Source: RGIG6178 sp045118975 (lineage in GTDB: Bacteria > Bacillota_I > Bacilli_A > RFN20 > DUOF01). From it: DNA of 64,000 bases. The notes beneath the pieces are model-generated. The model saw only the letters and a program-made list of their open reading frames with translations. It was not told the DNA's origin and did not search any database. The stretch lies in contig JBGVCT010000016.1 in the NCBI GenBank assembly GCA_045118975.1, positions 1 to 64,000 on the forward strand, given 5' to 3'. A program made the translations under genes and the position numbers. Numbering within the stretch: position 1 is the stretch's first letter; every line of letters starts with the position of its first letter. Of this stretch, positions 34,970 through 44,928 are shown one piece after another.

Positions 34970-35689
34970 ATGAAGAATAAGTTTTGTGGATATGTTATAG
35001 ATAGTGTGGATTATAAAGATAATGATTCAATTGTTACTATTTTGTGTGAAGATGGTCTTGTTTCTTTAAAGGCAAGAGGGGCAAAGAAGATAACTTCAAA
35101 GATGAATTCAGTGTTATTTAATTATGCATATAGTGAATTTGAAGTTAATAAGAGTGAAAAGAGTGGGTATCTTACTCTTTTGGATGGTACTTTACTTAAT
35201 TATCCTAACTTTGTAATTAATAGTTTAGATTATTTAACTATTATGGGAATTGTTAGTGAGGGAATTAATAAATGTAAAGACAATGAAAATCTATATACTT
35301 CATTTAAAGATTGTTTGTCTTTAATGGAAAATGGAGTAAATAGTAAGGTTCTTATAGTGGCATTTTTAAACTTTATGTTAGAGAGTGAAGGTGCTAAGTA
35401 TGAGGGAGATAAGTGTGTATCTTGTTTAGATAAAAAAGTTAGTTCTTTCTCATTTGAGATGGGTGGCTTTTTGTGTAATAAGTGTAGTCATATTAGTGAA
35501 GATGTTTCTTATTTAAAAACAATGAGAATATTAACTAAGATTAATTTAAAAAATGCTTTAAAAATAACTGAAACTAATGCAAATTATGATATTTATATTG
35601 GACATGCATTTGAGTCATTAGAAAATAAGTGTGGTATATATTTTAAAGGAAAAGATTTTTTACTTAAAGTACTAAAAATGGAGGGTTAA
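34970..35689 (+). CDS. recO: DNA repair protein RecO
   Basis: A 239-residue protein with an N-terminal OB fold (FCGYVIDSVDYKDNDSIVTILCEDGLVSLKARGAKK) and a C-terminal zinc site CVSC ... CNKC. RecO works with RecR to load RecA at gaps. Its place between era and glyS is the usual one in Bacilli. The ribosome site before ATG 34970 is weak, which fits coupling to era. Confidence 0.93.
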   Translation: MKNKFCGYVIDSVDYKDNDSIVTILCEDGLVSLKARGAKKITSKMNSVLFNYAYSEFEVNKSEKSGYLTLLDGTLLNYPNFVINSLDYLTIMGIVSEGINKCKDNENLYTSFKDCLSLMENGVNSKVLIVAFLNFMLESEGAKYEGDKCVSCLDKKVSSFSFEMGGFLCNKCSHISEDVSYLKTMRILTKINLKNALKITETNANYDIYIGHAFESLENKCGIYFKGKDFLLKVLKMEG

Positions 35690-35691
35690 AG

Positions 35692-37065
35692 ATGAGTGAA
35701 TATAGTTTTGAAAAAGTAGTAAATCATGTAAAGGTTAGTGGATTTGTATATCCAGGTAGTGAGATTTATAATGGTCTTGCTAATGCTTGGGATTATGGAC
35801 CTTTAGGAGTTGAATTAAAGAACAATTTAAAGAAGTTATGGTGGAAGAAATTTGTACAAGAAAATCCTTATAATGTTGGTTTGGATAGTGCTATTTTAAT
35901 GAATCCAACAGTTTGGAAAGCTAGTGGACACCTTGCAACATTTAGCGATCCACTTATGGATTGTAAAAATTGTAAAACTAGACATAGAGCAGATAAGTTA
36001 GTTGAAGAGCATGATAGTAGTGTAAATGCTGGAGAAATGTCTGATGAAGATTTATTCAATTACATTAAAGACAATAAGATTGCTTGTCCTAATTGTGGTA
36101 GTCATGATTTTAGTGATATTCGTAAGTTTAATCTTATGTATAAGACATACCAAGGTGTATTAGAGGATGCAAAAAGTGTTGTTTATTTAAGACCTGAAAC
36201 AGCACAAGGTATCTTTGTTAACTTTAAAAATATTCAAAGAACAACTAGAAAGAAACTTCCTTTTGGTGTTGCTCAAATTGGTAAGAGTTTTAGAAATGAG
36301 ATTACTCCTGGTAACTTCATTTTCAGAATTAGAGAGTTTGAACAAATGGAATTAGAATTCTTTTGCAAACCTGGTGAAGATTTGAAATGGTATGCTTATT
36401 GGAAAGACTATTGTTTCAATTTTGTTAAGGCGCTAGGAGTAAAAGAAGAGAACTTAAGATTAAGAGAGCACTCTCCAGAAGAATTATGTTTCTATTCTAA
36501 GGGAACTTGTGATATTGAATATAAATTCCCATTTGGTTGGGGTGAGTTATGGGGTATTGCAGATAGAACAGATTATGACTTAACTCAACATACAAAGTTT
36601 AGTGGAACTAATTTAGATTATATTGATCCTAGTGATAATTCTAGATTTACTCCATATTGTGTAGAACCTAGTTTAGGTGCTGATAGATTGGCTCTTCTTG
36701 TTATGTGTGAAGCATATAGCGAAGAAGTGGTAAATGAAAATGATACTAGAATAGTTATGCATCTTCATCCAAATATTGCTCCATATAAGGCATGTATTTG
36801 TCCTTTAAGCAAGCAATTAAGCGATAAGGCTATGGAAGTATATAGTTTACTTGCTAAAGATTTCATGGTTGAATACGATGATGCAGGAAGTATTGGAAAA
36901 AGATATAGAAGACAAGATGCTATTGGAACTCCAATGTGTATCACTATCGATTTTGAAACTGAAAATGATGGTTCTGTAACTATTAGAGATAGAGATACTA
37001 TGGAACAAGTAAGAGTTAAAATAGAGGATTTAAAAGCTTATATTGAAGAAAAAATTAGATTATAA
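35692..37065 (+). CDS. glyS: Glycyl-tRNA synthetase (single-chain class II)
   Basis: A 457-residue class II synthetase of the homodimeric GRS1 type: motif 1 near the DYGPLGVELKNNL segment, motif 2 FRNEITPGNFIFRIREFEQMELEFF, motif 3 GADRLALLV, and a C-terminal anticodon-binding domain (YDDAGSIGKRYRRQDAIGTP). It is not the alpha/beta GlyQ-GlyS form found in Bacillus at the same place. Coupled to recO by two bases. Confidence 0.96.
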   Translation: MSEYSFEKVVNHVKVSGFVYPGSEIYNGLANAWDYGPLGVELKNNLKKLWWKKFVQENPYNVGLDSAILMNPTVWKASGHLATFSDPLMDCKNCKTRHRADKLVEEHDSSVNAGEMSDEDLFNYIKDNKIACPNCGSHDFSDIRKFNLMYKTYQGVLEDAKSVVYLRPETAQGIFVNFKNIQRTTRKKLPFGVAQIGKSFRNEITPGNFIFRIREFEQMELEFFCKPGEDLKWYAYWKDYCFNFVKALGVKEENLRLREHSPEELCFYSKGTCDIEYKFPFGWGELWGIADRTDYDLTQHTKFSGTNLDYIDPSDNSRFTPYCVEPSLGADRLALLVMCEAYSEEVVNENDTRIVMHLHPNIAPYKACICPLSKQLSDKAMEVYSLLAKDFMVEYDDAGSIGKRYRRQDAIGTPMCITIDFETENDGSVTIRDRDTMEQVRVKIEDLKAYIEEKIRL

Positions 37066-37085
37066 AAAGAAAGTAGGTGAAAAGG

Positions 37086-38846
37086 ATGAGGCTTGATGAT
37101 AGAGTTATTGAAGAAATAAAAAACAAAGCCAATATTGTTGATGTTATTTCAAGATACATAAATGTCATTAAAAAAGGTAATAACTATCTAGCTATTTGTC
37201 CTTTTCATAATGATAGTAATCCAAGTATGAATATTAGCGAGAGTAAGCAAATATATAAGTGCTTCTCGTGTGGTGCTGGAGGTAATGTGTTTACCTTTGT
37301 CAGTGAATATGAAAAAGTTGGTTTTATTGAAGCGGTTAGTAAAGTTGCTAATATGATTGGATATGATTTATCAGGATATGAAATAGATACTCCAAAAGTT
37401 GATACAAAAAAAGATAAATTACTTAGATTGGTAAAAGATACAATGGAGTTCTATAATTACAATTTGCTTAACTCAGATAATGAGGGAATAAAGTATCTTA
37501 GTGAAAGAGGAATTACAATTGATGTCATTGATAACTTTAAGTTAGGATATGCCCCAAGTGATTCTAGTAAAACACTTAGGTATCTAACTAAAAAAGGTTA
37601 TACAGTTGAAGAAATTGTGGAGGCTGGTATTGGTATAAATAATAATGGTTTCCTTGATAGATTTGCTTCAAGAGTAGTGTTCCCAATTACTGATTTAAAT
37701 GGCAATGTAGTGGCGTTTAGTGGTAGAAGAATTGATGATAGTAAAACAAGTAAATACATCAATAGTAATGAGAATATTTTGTTTAACAAGAGTGAATGTT
37801 TATATAACTTTTATGAGGCAAAAAATTATGTATTGCAAACAAAGAAAATATATATTGTAGAGGGCTTTATGGATACCATAGCTCTATACAAAGCAAATGT
37901 AAAAAATGTGGTTGCTACAATGGGTGTAAATTTATCTAGCAAACACATAAGAGCAATTGAAAAACTTAATGCTGAAGTTATCTTTTCTCTAGATAGTGAT
38001 GAAGCGGGGCAAAGTTCAATGTTTAAGTTAGTAGAATCATTAAAAGAAGCCAATTTAAATGTTAGGGTTACTAATGTTAGTGAAAATGGTAAAGATTTAG
38101 ATGAGATTTATAATTTAGAGGGTTCTAAGGGAGTTAATGAATTCATAAATAACACCATGACTATTCCTGAATTTAAGGTAAGTTATAAACTTGCTAGAAC
38201 AAATCTCAATAATTATATTGAGCGTAGTAATTTGATTAAATATGTTGCTGAAGTTGCAGATAAGGAAATAAGAAATAAAATTGAAAAAGAGAACTTTATT
38301 ATCATGGCTAGTAAAAAAATAGGCTGTGATAAGACCCTTATTAGTGAAAACGTTGACAACTTGAAAAGAAAAGTAGTAAAATCCTTAAGTGATATAGAAG
38401 CGAAAAATAATAACAAACGTTATTATAAGGCAGAAATAGAGATTATAAAGCAAATGCTACACAACAAGGATGCTACATATTATTACATCACATATCTAGG
38501 CTATTTACTTGATAACACTCATAGAAACATTGCTACATATATCGTGAACTACTATTACAGTGGAAAAGATTGGGATGGTAAAAAAATCTTAGATTCAATA
38601 GTTGAAGTTGATATCAAAGAGGCGGCTAGCAAGATCTTTAATGATGATGGGTTGGCTAAGAAATTTGAAAAAAGCGTGTTTGATGTAATTAAAGTGCAGC
38701 AACCTTTAGAGATTCAACTTAATGATCTTATAAAACAAAGAGAAGAAACGATGGATTTAAGAGAAAAAGCTATGATTACTAGGGAAATAGGTAAAGTAAA
38801 GAAACAACTTAGTGATAGTAAAAGAGCTTCAAAGGAGGACAATTAA
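37086..38846 (+). CDS. dnaG: DNA primase
   Basis: A 586-residue primase with start ATG 37086 behind AGGTGAAAAGG. The CHC2 zinc finger (CPFHNDSNPS ... CFSCGAGG) is at about 38-66, the RNA polymerase-like core has TOPRIM elements (IYIVEGFMDTIALYKA, SLDSDEAG) at about 258-315, and a C-terminal helical DnaB-binding region follows. It makes primers for lagging-strand synthesis. The stop overlaps the rpoD start by one base, the classical macromolecular-synthesis operon. Confidence 0.96.
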   Translation: MRLDDRVIEEIKNKANIVDVISRYINVIKKGNNYLAICPFHNDSNPSMNISESKQIYKCFSCGAGGNVFTFVSEYEKVGFIEAVSKVANMIGYDLSGYEIDTPKVDTKKDKLLRLVKDTMEFYNYNLLNSDNEGIKYLSERGITIDVIDNFKLGYAPSDSSKTLRYLTKKGYTVEEIVEAGIGINNNGFLDRFASRVVFPITDLNGNVVAFSGRRIDDSKTSKYINSNENILFNKSECLYNFYEAKNYVLQTKKIYIVEGFMDTIALYKANVKNVVATMGVNLSSKHIRAIEKLNAEVIFSLDSDEAGQSSMFKLVESLKEANLNVRVTNVSENGKDLDEIYNLEGSKGVNEFINNTMTIPEFKVSYKLARTNLNNYIERSNLIKYVAEVADKEIRNKIEKENFIIMASKKIGCDKTLISENVDNLKRKVVKSLSDIEAKNNNKRYYKAEIEIIKQMLHNKDATYYYITYLGYLLDNTHRNIATYIVNYYYSGKDWDGKKILDSIVEVDIKEAASKIFNDDGLAKKFEKSVFDVIKVQQPLEIQLNDLIKQREETMDLREKAMITREIGKVKKQLSDSKRASKEDN

Positions 38847-40075
38847 TGGCAAAAGAAATTAATGAAGAATTAGATGAGATAACTCTTGAGGGCGTTAGAA
38901 AAGAGTTAGAAAAAAATGCCAAGAAAAGTGGAAATTTCTTAACTTATGAAGAAATTGTTGAGGCAGTAGGACCATTAGATTTAGATGAAAAAGAATTAGA
39001 AGATTTTGTAAATTATTTCAAAAACAAGAAAATTGAAGTGGTTGTAGAAAATGATTCTAGTGATGATTTAGATGATATTGATATTAGTGATATCGATCTA
39101 GAGAATTTTAATGAAGATGATGTTATAGAAGATGAAGATGATATTTTCCTTGATGAAGATTTATTGAAAACAGAGGAAGATGCCTTAAAGGATATCGATA
39201 TTAGTAATGACATTATCATCACAGGAAATGTTAAAATTAATGACCCTGTTAAAATGTATCTTAGAGAAATTGGTAAAGTTCCTCTTTTGACTAAAGAAAG
39301 AGAAGTTTACTTGTCAAATAGAATTATTGCAGGAGATGAGGCTGCTAAGCAAGAACTTGTACAGGCTAACCTTAGACTTGTAGTAAGTATTGCTAAGAAA
39401 TATTTAGGTAGAGGTATGTTATTCTTGGACTTGATTCAAGAAGGTAACTTAGGTCTTATAAAAGCTAGTGAAAAGTTTGATCCTACTAAAGGATTTAAAT
39501 TCTCAACCTATGCTACTTGGTGGATAAGACAAGCAATAACTAGAGCAATTGCCGATCAAGCAAGAACAATAAGAATTCCAGTACATATGGTTGAAACAAT
39601 CAATAAGATGACTAGAGTTCAAAGACAATTAGTTCAAAAATTAGGTAGAGAACCATCACCTGAGGAAGTTGCTAAGGAAATGGGTAATGGAATGACTGGA
39701 GACAGAGTTAGAGAAATTCAAAAATTATCTTTAGAACCATTATCAATGGAGAAACCAATTGGTGAAGAAGAAGATAGCCATGTTGGAGATTTCGTTGAAG
39801 ATAAAGATACATTATCTCCAGATGATTATGCTAGTAATGAATTATTAAAAGATGAATTATATAGCATTATGAAAGATTTAACAGATAGAGAAGAAAGAGT
39901 TTTAAGACTTAGATATGGTTTAGATGATGGACGTCCTTGTACACTTGAAGAAGTTGGTAGAGAATTTGGTGTAACAAGAGAGAGAATTCGTCAAATAGAA
40001 GCTAAGGCATTAAGAAAACTTAGACATCCAACAAGAGCAAGAAGGTTAGGTGATTACCATGAATCAACAGATTAA
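38846..40075 (+). CDS. rpoD: Primary sigma factor RpoD/SigA
   Basis: A 409-residue sigma-70 protein. A very acidic N-terminal region (about residues 65-125, many Asp/Glu) is followed by region 1.2/2.1 (NDPVKMYLREIGKVPLL), region 2.3-2.4 (GFKFSTYATWWIRQAITRAIADQARTIRIPVHM), region 3, and region 4.2 (TLEEVGREFGVTRERIRQIEAKALRKLRHP). It directs RNA polymerase to TTGACA/TATAAT promoters, which are seen across this window. The start is ATG behind AGGAGG. Its end overlaps trmK. Confidence 0.97.
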   Translation: MAKEINEELDEITLEGVRKELEKNAKKSGNFLTYEEIVEAVGPLDLDEKELEDFVNYFKNKKIEVVVENDSSDDLDDIDISDIDLENFNEDDVIEDEDDIFLDEDLLKTEEDALKDIDISNDIIITGNVKINDPVKMYLREIGKVPLLTKEREVYLSNRIIAGDEAAKQELVQANLRLVVSIAKKYLGRGMLFLDLIQEGNLGLIKASEKFDPTKGFKFSTYATWWIRQAITRAIADQARTIRIPVHMVETINKMTRVQRQLVQKLGREPSPEEVAKEMGNGMTGDRVREIQKLSLEPLSMEKPIGEEEDSHVGDFVEDKDTLSPDDYASNELLKDELYSIMKDLTDREERVLRLRYGLDDGRPCTLEEVGREFGVTRERIRQIEAKALRKLRHPTRARRLGDYHESTD

Positions 40076-40739
40076 ACTATCAGACAGATTAACAGCAATA
40101 TATGATATGGTGTCTTTCAATAATGTAGTTGCTGATATTGGAAGTGACCATGCTTTATTACCAATAGCATTAGTTAGTAGTGGTAAAGTTACTAGAGCAT
40201 ATGCAGTTGAGGTAAATGAAGGGCCTTATGATATGACTGTAAAAAATATTGCTAAGTATAATGTAGAGAATTATATTACTCCAATGTTAAGTGATGGTAT
40301 TAGTGAATTAGAAGTCGATGTTAATACTATTACTATTTGCGGTATGGGAGGAAATCTAATTGTAGATATCCTAGATTCTAATAAGGATAAATTAGAGCAT
40401 GTAAATGAACTTATTTTACAACCTAATAATAATGAAGAGACTGTACGTATTTGGTTAGTAAACAATGGATTTGATATTGATAAGGAAGTTATCGTATTTG
40501 AAGATGGAGTTTACTATGAAGTTATTAAAGGTGTAAAAAGAGAAATTGCAAGAAGATATACTAAAGAAGAATTATATTTTGGACCTATTTTATTAGCTAA
40601 TAAGGGTGAAAACTTTAATAATAAATGGGTTAAATATAGAGATTATTTGAAGAGCGTATTATCTAAAATTGAAAATAAAGAATTATCTAATTACAAAATG
40701 CTAAGTGGATTAGTTAATTTAATTGAAAAGAATTTATAA
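40059..40739 (+). CDS. trmK: tRNA (adenine-22-N1)-methyltransferase
   Basis: A 226-residue SAM enzyme of the COG2384/TrmK family starting at ATG 40059 behind AGGTGAT, inside the end of rpoD. Motifs: VVADIGSDHALLPIAL, AYAVEVNEGPYD, ITICGMGGNLIVDIL and LILQPNNNEETVRIWL. It makes m1A22 in tRNAs. Location right after the primary sigma gene is the same as in Bacillus. Confidence 0.93.
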   Translation: MNQQIKLSDRLTAIYDMVSFNNVVADIGSDHALLPIALVSSGKVTRAYAVEVNEGPYDMTVKNIAKYNVENYITPMLSDGISELEVDVNTITICGMGGNLIVDILDSNKDKLEHVNELILQPNNNEETVRIWLVNNGFDIDKEVIVFEDGVYYEVIKGVKREIARRYTKEELYFGPILLANKGENFNNKWVKYRDYLKSVLSKIENKELSNYKMLSGLVNLIEKNL

Positions 40740-40764
40740 GAAGCGTTTTTGCGCTTCTTTTTTT
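40738..40764 (+). terminator. Terminator of the ybeY-trmK operon
   Basis: AAGAAGCG at 40738-40745 pairs with CGCTTCTT at 40752-40759 and is followed by seven T. The stop codon is at its base. Confidence 0.9.
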
Positions 40765-40794
40765 GTGCTAAATTATAATTAAGAGGTGGATTGT

Positions 40795-41904
40795 ATGAAA
40801 AAAAAGATTGCTAAAAGAATACTTTTATCTTTGGCTTCAATATTACTTGTCTTTGTTATTACTGTTGGATGTTATTTAGAATATGTAATACTTCAATACT
40901 ATAGAATTGAGGATAGAGGCGTACTTGAAATTAATGATAAAAATGAGAATGTATTAGCATATGGTGATACATTAACTATAACAACTTATAATATTGGATT
41001 TGGGGCATATAGTAGAGATTACTCATTCTTTATGGATTCAGGATATATGAAGGATGGTACTTATGTTAGTGGTAAGTATGCTAAAGCTAGAAATGAAGGT
41101 GTTGTGAAAACAAACACCAATGGTGCTATTAATTCTTTAACTAATACAGAAAGTGATTTTATTTTCCTTCAAGAAGTAGATGTGGATGCAACTAGAAGTT
41201 ATGGTATTAATCAATATGAAATGTTAATGGATAAATTTAATACTTATGATTCTGCATATGCTTCAAATTTCCACAGTGCTTATTTACTTTATCCATTCAA
41301 TGATTTTATTGGGAAAACTGAGGCTGGTATTGTAACTATGTCTAAATATGATATAGAAAGTAGTGTTAGACACTCACTTCCAATTGATAATTCTTTCCCT
41401 ACTAGATTTTTTGATTTAGATAGATGCTTTAGTGTTACTCGAGTTAAAGTTAATAATGGTAAGGAATTAGTGTTAATTAATGTACATTTAAGTGCTTATG
41501 ATGAGGGTGGGCTAATTAGAAAGGCTCAAATGGGAGTATTAAATGAAATATTAAAAGAAGAAAAAGAAAAAGGCAACTATGTTGTGGCTGGTGGAGATTT
41601 TAATCATGATATAGTTGGCTCTATCAATACTTTTAAAACAGAGCAAAAAGTTCCTGAATGGGTTTACGCTTTAAATGATGATGATTTAGAGAGTGGATAT
41701 AAGTTTGTTAGTGATACAGATACTCCAACTTGTAGAAGCACAGATATGCCATATACTAAAGATGTTAACTATACAGTAGTAATTGATGGATTCATTGTTA
41801 GCGATAATATTGAAGTTATTAGTGCAGATGTTAGTGTTGGTGATGATAATTTGTTCTTACACAGTGATCATAATCCAGTAACTATGAAATTTAAGCTTAA
41901 ATAA
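40795..41904 (+). CDS. Membrane-anchored endonuclease/exonuclease/phosphatase-family protein
   Basis: A 369-residue protein starting at ATG 40795 behind AGAGGTGGA. One N-terminal membrane helix (ILLSLASILLVFVITVGCYLEYVIL) is followed by an outside EEP domain: TTYNIGFG, FIFLQEVDVDATRS (metal Glu), NVHLSAYDEGG, AGGDFNHD (catalytic Asp/Asn) and HSDHNPVTM (catalytic Asp-His). Such proteins hydrolyse phosphodiesters in nucleic acids, inositol phosphates or sphingomyelin. The extracellular position makes a nucleotide or lipid substrate outside the cell more likely. Confidence 0.85.
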   Translation: MKKKIAKRILLSLASILLVFVITVGCYLEYVILQYYRIEDRGVLEINDKNENVLAYGDTLTITTYNIGFGAYSRDYSFFMDSGYMKDGTYVSGKYAKARNEGVVKTNTNGAINSLTNTESDFIFLQEVDVDATRSYGINQYEMLMDKFNTYDSAYASNFHSAYLLYPFNDFIGKTEAGIVTMSKYDIESSVRHSLPIDNSFPTRFFDLDRCFSVTRVKVNNGKELVLINVHLSAYDEGGLIRKAQMGVLNEILKEEKEKGNYVVAGGDFNHDIVGSINTFKTEQKVPEWVYALNDDDLESGYKFVSDTDTPTCRSTDMPYTKDVNYTVVIDGFIVSDNIEVISADVSVGDDNLFLHSDHNPVTMKFKLK

Positions 41905-42244
41905 AAAAAGGTTTATAAGGAGAAGTAACATTTATATTGGTGTTAGTCTCCTTTTTTTTGACCTCTTTTGCTTCCACATTTATAACCCTGGTGTTGTCTG
42001 GAGTTTGTAAATTAGTGGTAGCTTTTTTGCTTCTTTTTAATAATTTACTTGCATTAGTGAAAAAACTTTTAGATGTTGACACAAGTGGCTTTACTTGAGT
42101 ATATATGGGAATAATTTGATTTATTGTAGATACTGTTTTTTCTAGTCCAGTTATAATGGAACCAAAAGAAAATTTTGAGGTTTTAATTAAACTACTAGAT
42201 AGATTTCTTGTTATATAGGGATTTAGAAAAGGTGAGTTAAACAT
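41897..42244 (-). CDS. YqfQ-like (spore coat family) protein
   Basis: A 115-residue protein starting at ATG 42244 behind AGGAG. A helical core (GLEKTVSTINQIIPIYTQVKPLVSTSKSFF) resembles the YqfQ/VrrA family, and a basic, then Asn/Thr-rich tail follows. In Bacillus yqfQ lies between trmK and the DEAD helicase gene, the same place as here, though here it is on the opposite strand. The name rests on this synteny and a weak pattern match. Its last codons overlap the preceding gene by eight bases. Confidence 0.5.
   Translation of the reverse strand: MFNSPFLNPYITRNLSSSLIKTSKFSFGSIITGLEKTVSTINQIIPIYTQVKPLVSTSKSFFTNASKLLKRSKKATTNLQTPDNTRVINVEAKEVKKKETNTNINVTSPYKPFFI
41917..41958 (+). terminator. Terminator of the EEP gene, inside the antisense YqfQ-like gene
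   Basis: AAGGAGA ... AACA pairs with TGTT ... TCTCCTT with a small internal loop and is followed by eight T. It lies wholly within the minus-strand coding region. Confidence 0.75.
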
Positions 42245-42357
42245 TTAATCGTCTCCTTATTAATTTAATATGCACTAAATTAATAAATGACACTAACAAG
42301 TTTTTATTCTGTTGATTAATTTATTATAAAATAATAAAATACTTGTGTGGTGATAGT

Positions 42358-43719
42358 ATGGAAATAAAAAATATTAATGCAAAGTCATTTGTTATAGACA
42401 CACTTATTAAGACAAAGGGATATAAAGAACTAACTGAAGTTCAAAAAAGAGTTATACCTTTAGCATTAGATAATAAAAATGTGATTGGTAAGAGTGCTAC
42501 AGGTAGTGGTAAAACTGATGCTTTTTTAGTTCCTGTATTTAATAAAATTGATGTAAGTGATGATTCTTTACAAGCAATTATTATTGCTCCAACACGTGAA
42601 CTTTGCGCTCAAATTTATCAAAATGCAATGGATTATGTTAGTAATAATGAGGGAATAAGAGTTAAGTTATTTACTGGTGGATTTGAAAGAAAGAAAGATT
42701 TAACTAGTGGTAATGCTCATTTAGTTATTGGAACTCCAGCAAGACTTAAAGATGTTCTTGTTAGTAATGGCTTGTTTGATGTAAGCAAAGTAAAGACTAT
42801 TGTTTTAGATGAGATAGATATGATCTTTGAAATGAAGTTTTTAGAGGATATAGATGTGGTTATGTCTCTTTTAAGTAAGGATGTTCAAACTCTTGCTTTT
42901 AGTGCTACTATAAATGGTCAACTTAAGCATTTTATAAGTAAATATATGCAATCAAAAGAGATTATTGAGATTGGAAAAAGGAAAGAAAGTAGTGCTACTA
43001 TAGTACATAATTGTATTCCTTTAAGAGGAAAGAGTAGGATTGAGGGGTTATTAAGTTTAGTTAGTAATATTAATCCATATTTCTGTCTTATATTTGTAAC
43101 TAAAAAAGAAGATATAGAATCTTATTTTAAAGCTTTAAGGGAAAAAGGATACAATGTAGGATTACTTCATGGTGATTTAGATAGTAGAAGCAGAAGACAA
43201 GTAATGCGTAAGATTGAAAACTTTGAGTATCAATATGTCGTATGTAGTGATATTGCCTCTCGTGGTATTGATATTGAGGGAGTAAGCCATGTTATAAACG
43301 TTGATTTCCCAATTCACTTAGAGTATTACTATCACAGAGTTGGTAGAAGTGGTAGAGCAAATGAAACTGGTGAAGCTTATTCTTTATATGATGAGAAGGA
43401 TTTAAAGACTATAAGATTATTGATTGAAAAAGGACTAGAGGTTAATAATGTTGAATATAAAAATGGTGCTTTAAAAACACTTGCACCATTTGTAAAAGAA
43501 AAAAAAGCTAAAAAGGTTGATGAGACTCTAGAAAAAGAAATTAAAAGAATTGTTAACCAAAATAAGGGTAAGAATAAGAGAGTTACTCCTGGCTATAAAA
43601 AGAAGATGAAAGAACAAATTGATAAGGCTAAAAGAAAAAGAAAAAGAGAGATTATTAAAGCTGATATTAAAAAACGTCAAAGGGAAAGAGCAATTCAAAG
43701 GACTAAAGGAGAATTTTAA
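42358..43719 (+). CDS. cshB: DEAD-box RNA helicase (CshB-like)
   Basis: A 453-residue helicase starting at ATG 42358 behind TGGTGAT. Motifs in order: Q-motif region LTEVQKRVIPLAL, Walker A SATGSGKTDA at about 45-54, PTRELCAQ, LDEIDMIF (DEAD box reads DEID), SAT, and C-terminal VCSDIASRGIDIEGVSHVIN and HRVGRSGRA. A lysine/arginine-rich tail follows. In Bacillus the orthologous position (yqfR/cshB) is a cold-shock RNA helicase before nfo. The stop overlaps nfo by one base. Confidence 0.93.
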   Translation: MEIKNINAKSFVIDTLIKTKGYKELTEVQKRVIPLALDNKNVIGKSATGSGKTDAFLVPVFNKIDVSDDSLQAIIIAPTRELCAQIYQNAMDYVSNNEGIRVKLFTGGFERKKDLTSGNAHLVIGTPARLKDVLVSNGLFDVSKVKTIVLDEIDMIFEMKFLEDIDVVMSLLSKDVQTLAFSATINGQLKHFISKYMQSKEIIEIGKRKESSATIVHNCIPLRGKSRIEGLLSLVSNINPYFCLIFVTKKEDIESYFKALREKGYNVGLLHGDLDSRSRRQVMRKIENFEYQYVVCSDIASRGIDIEGVSHVINVDFPIHLEYYYHRVGRSGRANETGEAYSLYDEKDLKTIRLLIEKGLEVNNVEYKNGALKTLAPFVKEKKAKKVDETLEKEIKRIVNQNKGKNKRVTPGYKKKMKEQIDKAKRKRKREIIKADIKKRQRERAIQRTKGEF

Positions 43720-44579
43720 TGAAAGAATTAATTATAGGTAGCCATGTAAATATGTCTGGTAGTGAGCTTTTAGTTGGTAGTGTTAAAAGTGCACTTAGTT
43801 TTAATGCTAATACATTTATGTTTTATACTGGTGCTCCTCAAAATACATTTAGAAAACCAGTTGAGTCTTTAAGGGTAGAAGAGGCTAAAAAGTTAATGGA
43901 AGAGAATGGTATCGATATTAAGAATTTAGTAGTGCATGCTCCCTACATTATAAACCTAGGAAATTTAAAAGATGAAAATACTTTTTCTCTTGCTAAAAGT
44001 GTATTAAAAGATGAATTATATAGAACTAATTATATTGGTGTTAAATATCTTGTTTTACATCCAGGTGCACATTTGAATTTTGGAGTAGAGGAAGGTTTAA
44101 ATAGAATAGTTGAAGGTTTAAATGAAGTATTAGAAAATGATAATAGCGATGTCACTATTTTACTTGAGACTATGTCTGGTAAGGGTAGCGAACTTGGTAA
44201 AACTTTTGAAGAGTTAAAGTATATTATTGATCACACAAACAAAAAAGAAAGACTAGGAGTATGTTTAGATACTTGTCATATATTTGATGGTGGATATGAT
44301 ATTGTTAATGATTTAGATGGTGTATTAAAACATTTTGATGAGGTTATTGGTTTAGATTTGTTAAAAGTTATCCATGTTAATGATTCTAAAAATGTTTTTG
44401 CAAGTCATAAAGATAGACATGCAAATTTAGGAGATGGAAATATAGGATTTGAAACTCTAGCTAAGGTTGTATGGCATCCTTTACTTGAGGGGAAAATAAA
44501 GATTTTAGAGACTCCATATATTGATGATTTGCCTCCATATAAAGAGGAAATAGCAAGATTAAGAGAATATAATAAGTAA
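43719..44579 (+). CDS. nfo: Endonuclease IV
   Basis: A 286-residue AP endonuclease with a TIM-barrel of the AP2EC type. Zinc-site motifs are visible: VVHAPYIINL, LVLHPGAH, TILLETMSGKGSELG, GVCLDTCHIFDGGYD, KVIHVNDSKNVFASHKDRHANLGDG and ILETPYID. It cleaves DNA 5' to abasic sites in base excision repair. Coupled to cshB. Its end overlaps the convergent small gene by 21 bases. Confidence 0.96.
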   Translation: MKELIIGSHVNMSGSELLVGSVKSALSFNANTFMFYTGAPQNTFRKPVESLRVEEAKKLMEENGIDIKNLVVHAPYIINLGNLKDENTFSLAKSVLKDELYRTNYIGVKYLVLHPGAHLNFGVEEGLNRIVEGLNEVLENDNSDVTILLETMSGKGSELGKTFEELKYIIDHTNKKERLGVCLDTCHIFDGGYDIVNDLDGVLKHFDEVIGLDLLKVIHVNDSKNVFASHKDRHANLGDGNIGFETLAKVVWHPLLEGKIKILETPYIDDLPPYKEEIARLREYNK

Positions 44580-44816
44580 TTTATTTACTAATTGTTCGCA
44601 CTTGCTTGCAATAGTTGTAGATGAAATAGTAGCAAGATTATTAAGAAGATAAATCTTGCTATTTTCATTTGCAAAAGAAGTGTAATTAGCTTTTAAAAAA
44701 GGTAGTACTATAGCCATTTCTTTGTAAGTGAAGTCAATGCAAAATTGTTTTGATATGAGTATGGCTTTTTCAATACTTAAATTTTTAATATAACTATTTA
44801 TTAATAGTTGAATCAT
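44559..44816 (-). CDS. YqfT/DUF2624-like small protein
   Basis: An 85-residue protein. The start is ATG 44816 behind GAAGGTGAT; the upstream extension to 44963 has no ribosome site and overlaps the divergent promoter, so I reject it. The segment NLSIEKAILISKQFCIDFTYKEMAIVLPFLKANYTSF resembles DUF2624 (YqfT), which follows nfo in Bacillus. Function is unknown. It lies antisense to and converges with nfo. Confidence 0.5.
   Translation of the reverse strand: MIQLLINSYIKNLSIEKAILISKQFCIDFTYKEMAIVLPFLKANYTSFANENSKIYLLNNLATISSTTIASKCEQLVNKLLIIFS
44629..44666 (+). terminator. Terminator of cshB-nfo, inside the antisense gene
   Basis: TAGCAAGATT at 44630-44639 pairs with AATCTTGCTA at 44652-44661 and is followed by TTTTC. 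The U run is short. Confidence 0.55.
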
Positions 44817-44928
44817 ATAATCACCTTCATAACTATATGATTTTATTTTTAACATTATACCCTTTCTTAATTGAGATATAAGATATTTGCATGATAGAAT
44901 ATAAGTGTAAAGTAGGGGTGAAGTATTT